From assembly GCA_910592205.1 (NCBI GenBank), contig CAJVPJ010000145.1, forward strand, positions 1 through 40,147: 40,147 nucleotides of DNA, given 5' to 3'. The translations under genes and the position numbers were made by a program. The notes below the pieces were generated by a model. It saw only the letters and a list, made by a program, of their open reading frames with translations. It had not been told where the DNA came from and made no database searches. Below, one piece after another: positions 33,391 through 40,147 of the stretch. Within the stretch, counting starts at the first letter, position 1. Every line of letters begins with the position of its first letter. This DNA comes from Paraglomus occultum. Taxonomy: Eukaryota > Glomeromycota > Glomeromycetes > Paraglomerales > Paraglomeraceae.

Positions 33391-33589
33391 GTCCTCCAGA
33401 GAACACACTTCTCTCCAGAGGACATGTTTGTACAACTCTGAGGTACTCCTGAGAATACTTTTCTCTCTAGAGGACAACATCTGCACATGGAGGAAATCAG
33501 AGCAAATGTTTCCTGGAGAAACTTAATTGTCCTCCGTGATGACAATTTCTAACAAATGTCTCTGGAGAGAAGTGTGTTCTCCGGAGGAT
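33391..33589. repeat. Imperfect inverted repeat with about 40-bp arms
   Basis: The left arm at 33391-33430 (GTCCTCCAGAGAACACACTT...) and the right arm at about 33550-33589 are reverse complements with about three mismatches or gaps over 40 bp. The about 120-bp loop holds further partial copies of the CTCTCTAGAGGAC / TCCTGGAGAAAC motif in both orientations, and others flank the arms (33355-33370, 33612-33624). This could be a palindromic non-autonomous element or a region prone to hairpins. No target duplication was identified. Confidence 0.75.
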
Positions 33590-34256
33590 ATAGAGTTGTA
33601 CAAACAAATGTTCCCGGGAGAAACACAATTAACTGCTTAATCTGGCTTTGGGAATCAATAGTGGAGGTAAAGCGATAAAAGATTGGTATACTTGATACCT
33701 ATAAAGCGAAAAGGAAAAATGAGTTGTGCGGTTACCATTATGAATTGATTTAATTTCTGATAACCTCTCGCCATAGCAAACTTTATTCATTGTCAAGGTT
33801 ATTACTCTCTTCGGACGAGATCATCAAATTCAATGTGAAAGAACATATTCTCATCCGAGTATGTTTTGCAGCAACGATGCCCAACGTTATTCTTTGGTCA
33901 TAGCATGTACTGTAATAGGGACCGGATTTAGCGTAACAATGCTACTTTTATTGACATAACGTTTTTGATTTTGATTTTGTTTGCCTCTTTTTTCTTCTTT
34001 AACAGCTTCAAGGCGTTGTCTTCGCGTGACAGGTATGTCTATTTTATTTGACAGTTATAGGTTTTGTAATAATAACAAGCGACAATAAAAAATTGTCATT
34101 GAAAATCCAAATCTTATAAGTATACCAATCTTTTACCTCTGTCGAAATTAGGAATCGTTGAAGAGAAACGCGAACTCGACCAAAATATTGATATTATACA
34201 TTGATAACGTAATATTATTTTGAGCATCTAAAGATTGTTTTAATGGAATATGTTAA

Positions 34257-34457
34257 CTTGACGGAATACGACAAACGATATTTGCTTTATGGGCACTTCA
34301 AAATCTGAACGACGTTAAATATGATATAGTATACGCACCGGCATCAGAAAATAAATTGAGTGCATGGCCTTTCATACGGACGCAAAACTTGCTGTTCAAA
34401 GCAGTGATCCAAAACCCTGTGGCGAACCAAGTTCTTGTTTTGATTCTGCCCAACTAA
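34257..34457 (+). pseudogene. Isolated exon-like open frame, unrecognised
   Basis: A 66-codon stretch between two stops reads as convincing protein (LWALQNLNDVKYDIVYAPAS then WPFIRTQNLLFKAVIQNPVA) and ends at TAA, but it has no ATG in frame and no clear upstream acceptor. It could be the last exon of a gene whose other exons I cannot find, or a relic. Family not recognised. Confidence 0.35.
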
Positions 34458-35439
34458 ACTTTAGTGACTTGAATTGCTTTGTGACGTTTGTAAAAATAAA
34501 AATTGATATTATTAATTAATAAACACTTGGATAGGTTAATCTCCATATCTAATATGGGGCATGCTGCAACAAAACCAGACAAAGTGAACATTTTATAGAT
34601 GAGAGGCTGATTATGGTGTGGCTGTAAAAAAAAATTGACCAGTGTGACTGATGACATTTTGAAAAGTAATAATGGTGCTCATTCATAACTTATGGACTTG
34701 TTAATCTTAATGTTCACTTTATCATACCAGAATGCGACAAATATAAACCATAACAGGCTTAATACGTATAGGATTATCTCTATATAAAATATTAATATGA
34801 AACTAATTTACATCAAATCGACCATGGAACCCCTATTAGAAGTATTTAAAAAAAGAGCAAGGAGAAAAAATTGCCCCTTGCATTTTAAAAAATCAACGAT
34901 ACCCAAACACTCCAGGGATATCTAGATTAAGAAAAAATCACTTATGAAATTTATCAAGAATAATGAACAATAGATGAATACTAAACTTGACTTACAGTAT
35001 GATGAACCAAGAAAGAAACGAAACTTAACGTAAATAAATTTAATGTAAAAACTTCCCACAAGACCACCATTGATCAAGCAATTTATCAACGAAAGATTAT
35101 TTCTCTTATTATTATGGTTTGATAAAAGGTACTCAAGTACATTATTAAGCTTTTACTTTGGTTCGCATTTTGCTATTTCGACACAATTGCAATCAAAAAA
35201 TTAAACAATGTAAAAATAATTCAAATTTTTCGTAAGTATAAATTTTATTATTTTGAGTATGGAATGCGCGCTATTAAAAAATAAATAATAGTAAAAGTAC
35301 CAGATACCAGAGTGATTGCATGGGAGGAAAATACTCAGACACAAAGCCATTTATGAGTATAATTTATTCTTTGGTCACTCTGGTGCTGATTTATTATCTT
35401 CTTCACTATTACTATACTATTATTATTACTATAATTAAT

Positions 35440-36470
35440 TTTTTCATTTTCAGTTTCATTGTCTCCAATGGTTTACATTTTCCTTATTTTCTTCATCAAT
35501 CTGACGTTGGATTGCCTCAATGGTCTTTTCCCACAGGTTGTTCTTCGAAGATAAAAATTTCTTGTTGTAGATGTAGCAATGTAAATGGTCTTTTGCTCAT
35601 CAAGCAAATTATAGTTGAGATAAATAATGTTATTACTCAGTCAAAAATAATAATCTATAATACATTTCTCAGAATCAGTCAGTTAAAACTCGTTAACAAG
35701 TATAATTTCTGTTCCATCTCTCAATCTTAACACAGTACCTTTTGGTTTATTAAGATGGTTTTATAGATGGTAGTTAATGATTTTGCTTTGCAATCAGAGA
35801 CAAGACAATATTTTTTTTGTATTATCCTTCTTGAATTTATCAAGCCAGGTGCACTTGCACTACATTGCATAGGAGGAGTGGCCCCCTTGAGACAAGTTAA
35901 TGAAAGTAATTCATCTTTGGTCTCAGTCTTGAACCAAGAGCAATTCCAATAATTCTCATCAAATCTTCAGATCCAAATTCATAAGCCCATCTGCACACCA
36001 TCTATCATAATATACTTTTCTATGCTTTAGTTCAGTAATCTTCACCAATTTCCAACATTTAAAACAAATAGCCATATGACTTTTATGGACACTGGGTCTA
36101 CAATACTCATGTGTAATATCTTTTAACAAATTACTAATATTGTCATGGAATGTTGGTTACTCCTTGCCCAAATAATCCATAATAATATTTAAAATATTAA
36201 AAAAGCTTAACAAAAAATGCCAAAAGGTCACCTTTAGATAATGCCAGACAACAAGAGACAAAACTGCGGAGAAAGGAAAAATTTATCTTTTTGCACTAAA
36301 CTGCTGAATTCTTTGTCTCATTCAAAAGCAATTAATTTACCTTTTTCTAATTTTTCGAGAATGGCCCGAAAGCACTCTCAACTAAGAGTTAATTTTTTCC
36401 GTTCATCTTCCTTTTTTTTTTTTTTTTTTTTGCTAACTCTTGCTCAACTTTCAGCATCTCCATTTTCGGA
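35440..36470 (-). pseudogene. Decayed multi-frame gene on the minus strand
   Basis: Protein-like blocks follow one another on the minus strand with frameshifts and stops between them. About 36460-36310 gives MEMLKVEQELAKKK..., then EDERKKLTLS, TGA, ECFRAILEKLEK with a donor GTAAAT. About 36270-35985 gives DITHEYCRPSVHKSHMAICF and KCWKLVKITELKHRKVYYDR after one TAA. About 35980-35770 gives ETKDELLSLTCLKGATPPMQ. About 35760-35700 gives KGTVLRLRDGTEIILVNEF. About 35600-35460 gives NNLWEKTIEAIQRQIDEENK. At least two stops and three frame changes are needed to join them. The Cys/His-containing middle block could be a zinc-binding segment. I do not recognise the family, which may be a multi-copy or transposon-encoded gene. 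Confidence 0.5.
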
Positions 36471-36705
36471 GGAGTGTGTTTTCAAATAAATATACTAATG
36501 GTTATTCACCTATGAAATGGAAAATGTACTAAAGATCATATATGGACTGCATCCCTTGATAGTATAAAAAATAAAAATTCATGGTGACCATATTGCACAA
36601 GACAAGCTAAGAATACTCTTGATATTGCTAAGATGGTTGCAATTAATAAGGGTGGAGATTGTATTTCAAATGAATATATGTTTGATATTATGAAACGACA
36701 TATGT
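36455..36705 (+). pseudogene. Fragment of a repetitive zinc-ribbon (treble-clef) protein
   Basis: Plus-strand blocks NKYTNGYSPMKWK, then, one base out of frame, CTKDHIWTASLDSIKNKNSW, a TGA where a Cys is expected, then PYCTRQAKNTLDIAKM...GGDCISNEY. The pattern C-x(2-3)-H-x-W-x-(A)-x-L...I-K...SWCPYC, repeated with an 'IAKMxAxxKGGxCxS' linker, is one I know from large, repetitive zinc-ribbon protein families in Rhizophagus genomes. Here the second Cys codon is TGA, there is a one-base indel and no complete gene, so it is a relic. It abuts the start of the minus-strand decayed gene. Confidence 0.55.
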
Positions 36706-37890
36706 AGTTATTGCAGGGTATCTTAGATAATTGGGTCTTATTGAGTAAACTTAAACCTTAATTACATTTGCGTAATTCTTTTTTTTTTTTTGGTGAGTTT
36801 GGGCCAGGCGAGACATTTATTATTTTTTGTTAGCGACAGCCAAAAAATTTATTAATGCATTAAACAGACTCATCCCGTACATATGTAAATAGCCGATTTT
36901 GCTATTTACTTTAAAATTATTTGATTGGTCAAAAATTCACTCCCATATGGATCAGGTGACAAGTCGGTGAAACTCGTGTATTTTATGACGCTTTGTATTA
37001 CTTTAGATTTTTGAACACCGATTGATCGTAAATAGGGATAGTTCGCCTGGGAGGAAAATTGAGTACTAAAGTGATAGGTTCGAATAATGATATAAATTTA
37101 TTATATAAACGACTTTTTCCCCAGGCGGAAAAAGTAAGTCGGTTACTGCTGAAGGTAAACTGAAGTGGAACTACTTGCCTGGGGCGGCTTCACCTCTTGT
37201 AATAAAATATTCATACCCGTTATTTATTATTGAAACGTTGTATTGTTATTATTTTGTTGTTGTTTTTTTTGATACTGATGCTTTAATGTAAGAATTTTCT
37301 AGTGACTAATAAGACATGTTACGGAATAATTATTTCGTTATAAAATCATGGCGATTAATAAAAGGGCATAAGAAGTATTTTGTTATTATATTTATTCTCT
37401 GAATTGACACTTTGCATGTAAGTCTTCGCATTAATAAGACAAGTCGCAGAGTATTCGTTTATCGACGCTTTGTAGTAATATCTTGGCGATTAATAAGGGA
37501 AGCGTGAGAAGTGTCCAGTTTAGAAAGATTGCAGATCATAAGACCTTATGTTTATACAGGGCGTTCGCAATAATAAACGATGTATAACACTAAGAGTTAA
37601 TATACTCGTTAAAAGGTTGATACTCGATTAATACAACAAAAAGTTATTGTGAATTTACCGTCACTGTTCTTGTAATTTATCATTTTTTGTTTAAGTTAAA
37701 ATATTATTTTGTTAATGAAGGAAAATCTATGCCAAAATGTTAATAGAGTATTGGAGCCATAGAGTGTGATAGAGACACGAAGCGAAATGCGGATACTCTT
37801 GATGAAAATCCAATTGGCACATTACAGTAGAAAGAGAATATTAATGTTGAGGCTGAAACTAACTTCATTGATGAGATAATATTCACGATA
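36706..37890. other. Non-coding region with hairpin and degenerate tandem repeat
   Basis: No gene. At 37110-37141 the sequence CGACTTTTTCC, a short loop and GGAAAAAGTAAGTCG forms a hairpin with one bulge. Between about 37308 and 37512 two diverged units of about 120 bp share TAATAAGACA..., TCATGGCGATTAATAA or TCTTGGCGATTAATAA, and AAGAAGT or GAGAAGT. Confidence 0.5.
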
Positions 37891-38159
37891 TGGTCCGGTG
37901 CAAAAAGATAGATACCTCGGATTATTGCGAATAAAATTTTTAAAAAAATTTTTTTCTAAAATCTGATTTTACCAATAGTTTCTTCAGGTTATCAAAAACA
38001 TTTTGATATAAGTTTATTAAAAATTTACTCACTGGATTCCACGTTATCTTCAGAAAAGGATTTATCATCAGTTTCTTCATTAGATAAATATACATGCATT
38101 GTTTTCTCTATATTCTTTTGCATTGTTAATATTAAGTGCTCTTTTCCATAATCCACTAT

Positions 38160-38290
38160 TAAAAATTTTAGACCGAGGGTACAGAAACATTATTACTGGT
38201 GATGAAACATGGATATATTTCTTTACTATTTCAAATAAGGAAGCGAACAAGTCATGGATAGAAAAGGGAGAGAACAGGCCACAAATACTC
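38160..38290 (+). pseudogene. Mariner-like transposase catalytic fragment, antisense to the host element
   Basis: Plus-strand frame with LDRGYRNIITGDETWIYFF followed by KEANKSWIEKGENRPQI. The (V/I)TGDExWI(Y) motif holds the first catalytic Asp of animal-type mariner transposases, and the following W...(G)E..RP(Q) block is also typical. It lies inside the 37891-39206 element but in the orientation opposite to its transposase and belongs to a different transposase branch. It therefore looks like a nested, truncated insertion or a recombinant half. Confidence 0.65.
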
Positions 38291-38499
38291 ATAAATTTGT
38301 TGACAAATTGCATCCGGCCAAAGTGGCTACGCCACCCGCCACAACACGATTAGACTTTTTGTACTATGCAAAATGACTTTAATCAGTTTATCAACAAAGT
38401 ATGATTTACACATATTTTTTAAAAAAGGTTTTACTCGCTATAAAGGTCATCGGACCAATCTTGTGCGTGAATTGCACGTAAGCTCAGTCAATAACTTTA

Positions 38500-39014
38500 G
38501 AGTTTACAGTATGATTCATCTAAAAACACTTCAGGTCGATTTGGAATATTATATTTTTCCCTGTAATTTGATAAGCGACTACGAATGTATTGACACCGAA
38601 ATGATACGTTATTCGGGGATTTATGTAAAATATTCCTACGTTCGCTGTGACCGTAATAGTAACCTAATGTGTGCAACAAACGAAGAAGTTTCCATTTAGA
38701 AAGCGTAAACCCATTCTCAGCAAGATATTGCCGCAGAATTGGTGTTGAAACAGGCGTTCCAGCTTAGTTTGCATTGGTAATTTTTTTACGTAAAGTGTAA
38801 TAATATCAGGGCTCGGCTGCAATCGCGGCCGTCCTATATTTTTTTGCCCTGCAAATGAGCCATTTTTACACTCATTCCATTTATGAATAACCCGTCCAAC
38901 TGTACTTTCTGAAACCCCCAGGACCTCAGCAACACGCTTGCGTAGTGTAAACTTTTGACGTTTTTTAGATGAGGAATTCTCCTCTGAAAAGTATTTGTGA
39001 GCATTTAAAATCAT
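38500..39014 (-). pseudogene. Transposase fragment: helix-turn-helix and start of the DDE domain
   Basis: From ATG 39014 the frame carries a helix-turn-helix (RKRVAEVLGVSESTVGRVIH) and the GRPRLQPSPDII linker, typical of Tc1/IS630-family transposases. Around 38750-38770 the coding frame shifts: the next frame reads LRQYLAENGFTLSKWKLLRL, then LHTLGYYYGHSERRN, and reaches RPEVFLDESYCKL near 38500, the first Asp motif of the DDE/D catalytic site. Beyond that point stops accumulate and the remaining catalytic residues are missing. The enzyme would have bound the terminal repeats and cut at TA sites; this copy cannot be active. Confidence 0.8.
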
Positions 39015-39206
39015 TATTTTTCGTTTTCAGTTAGAGGAGCAGCACTTCGCTGGCTCGTGAATAGAGACATGTTTTAACAAGTTAAGTGATGTACTATATA
39101 AAGATGGTTATTCACTTGTCTAAAATTGAAAAAAAAAGTTATTACTATTAAAGTCGCACACACAAATTTAATTAGAGCGAGGTATCTATCTTTTTGCACC
39201 GGACCA

Positions 39207-40147
39207 TATAATATATAACGGGTAGATATTTTATGTAAGAGCGGCATTTCTTCGTCCGCTACGTTTTATCAGGATCATCCGTTAACCTGCCTTCGGTGAT
39301 ATATTATTCGTCTTCGTCTGTATGATGAAACAGCGATGCGATGTTATTAATTCCCTAGATATACAGTATATGTCATATTAACGAAATTAATAGGTCGTTA
39401 AGAGTAGCGATTAGATTTGAAGTGTTGTAATTCTTATTTAATTGTTATATATTTATAATTATTACGAATAGTATAGAAAGTTCGATGGAAAATATAACTA
39501 CTGCCCAAGATATATTCGACACGAACCCAAAGGAAGCCTGCGCAAGTGTACTACGAACACGAATCATGAAAGATAATAGTCAACGTAAAATCATTCGTCT
39601 AGCAAAAAGGATATATATACTTAAGTAGTATAATAAGTTGGCTAAGTCGGTGGCCTCATCATACTACAGGCCCCTATTGTCATGCTGAGAGAGCACAGCC
39701 GCCTCATGAAGAAAACTGCTGACATATACATAGACAACATACCCAAACTATGGATAAAACTTTACGTTTGAGGAATCATTATTTCAATGCAATGTAACTA
39801 CATACACATGCTAGATAAGCCTGATGGGAGCAAAAACTAACCCATTTATTATATGTTATAAACATTTTTATTTAGCTCTTCTCTTTTTATTTGTTATTTT
39901 CTCTGGTGTTTTGTTATTTGAGTTATTATTATTTTTCTTTTTATGTGGTGTTTCAAAGCAATCTACAATAGAAATTTGGTTTTCTGGAGTTGTTGGTCGA
40001 GAAAGGCCCTGGTCACTGCCTAAGATTTCTGAAATAAGATCCTCCTCCTTAAAATCATCTTCCTTTGAGGTTGTCACCGGTTTTCTTCGCGAGGCGGCTG
40101 CGTCCCCTCACCGTGACAATAGGGCTCTGTAATGTCGATGCTTAGTG
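39207..40147. other. Right-edge region with an inverted repeat pair and short open frames
   Basis: A 47-codon plus-strand frame from ATG 39485 (NITTAQDIFDTNPKEACASV) and a 69-residue minus-strand frame at 40077-39868 (acidic, then KKKNNNNSNNKTPEK) are protein-like but incomplete; the latter may be the end of a gene that starts beyond the window. Both lie next to inverted copies of a shared 57-bp sequence. Confidence 0.4.
39667..40130. repeat. Inverted pair of a 57-bp GC-richer sequence
   Basis: The plus-strand sequence at 39667-39723 (CAGGCCCCTATTGTCATGCT...) matches the reverse complement of 40074-40130 (CAGAGCCCTATTGTCACGGT...) at roughly 80% identity with two compensating one-base gaps. 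The core GCAGCCGCCTC...GAAGAAAAC is best conserved. About 350 bp lies between the copies. It could be the two ends of a non-autonomous element or two insertions in opposite orientation. Confidence 0.75.

Larger units (their letters stand above)
37891..39206 (-). mobile_element. Tc1/mariner-IS630 type transposon, 1316 bp, defective
   Basis: Perfect 29-bp terminal inverted repeats (TGGTCCGGTGCAAAAAGATA...CCTCG) at 37891-37919 and 39178-39206, each flanked by a TA dinucleotide (37889-37890 and 39207-39208), the target duplication typical of this superfamily. The right part encodes a transposase N-terminus on the minus strand. The left part contains a mariner-like catalytic fragment on the plus strand, so the interior is a composite or rearranged. 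No intact transposase exists; the identical termini suggest it was mobilised fairly recently, probably in trans. Confidence 0.93.

Noticed and set aside
37075-37090. tRNA gene suggested by GGTTCGAAT
   Set aside because: No matching acceptor, D-arm or anticodon stems could be placed around this B-box-like string.

Overview
The window is nuclear DNA from an early-diverging fungus. Glomeromycotina (Rhizophagus-like arbuscular mycorrhizal fungi) is the best guess. The sequence is AT-rich with long non-coding stretches. Its genes carry many short GT-AG introns (about 40-320 bp). Gene content fits this lineage: CRD-less Frizzled/Smoothened-like receptors, a PQ-loop transporter, a Sec1/Munc18 protein with a Pro/Gly-rich tail, a decayed zinc-ribbon fragment of a type I know from Rhizophagus, and several Tc1/mariner-type transposon ends. 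The assignment rests on protein style and my memory of those genomes; no search was run.

Layout. Positions 1-2600 hold the end of a Tc1-like element and a decaying plus-strand gene. Positions 2979-6390 hold a 13-14 exon minus-strand gene with a PD-(D/E)XK nuclease-like motif. One of its introns contains three identical 50-bp GC-rich repeats, and its 5' part looks broken. Positions 6400-10100 are mostly non-coding, with two tandem copies of a Tc1-like end. A six-exon plus-strand gene (10108-11378) encodes an Arg/Pro-rich membrane protein whose last exons and introns are tandem duplicates. Two paralogous seven-TM receptors (13401-15139 and 18644-20343, both minus) share identical intron positions. 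Three short plus-strand ORFs (20649-21565) follow. Then come an intronless coiled-coil protein (21758-23089) and a seven-exon PQ-loop transporter (23225-24444), both minus.

Two conserved housekeeping genes come next, both minus: the mitochondrial branched-chain 2-oxoacid dehydrogenase E2 (25459-27474, four exons) and Sec1 (28010-31328, fourteen exons). The E2 has Phe in place of the conserved catalytic Asp of its HxxxDG motif. Sec1 uses one GC-AG intron and carries an apparent one-base frameshift. A small two-exon gene (31969-32317) is divergent from Sec1.

From 32.3 kb to the end the window is repeat-rich: an imperfect inverted repeat, a decayed minus-strand gene overlapping a zinc-ribbon pseudogene fragment, a Tc1/mariner-type element with 29-bp inverted repeats and TA target duplication, and a pair of inverted repeat copies at the right edge. 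The composite interior of that element joins an IS630/Tc1-type transposase on the minus strand to a mariner-like fragment on the plus strand.

Exon models were built by hand from splice consensus and phase continuity. All exon-exon phases close except at the two places reported as frame problems.
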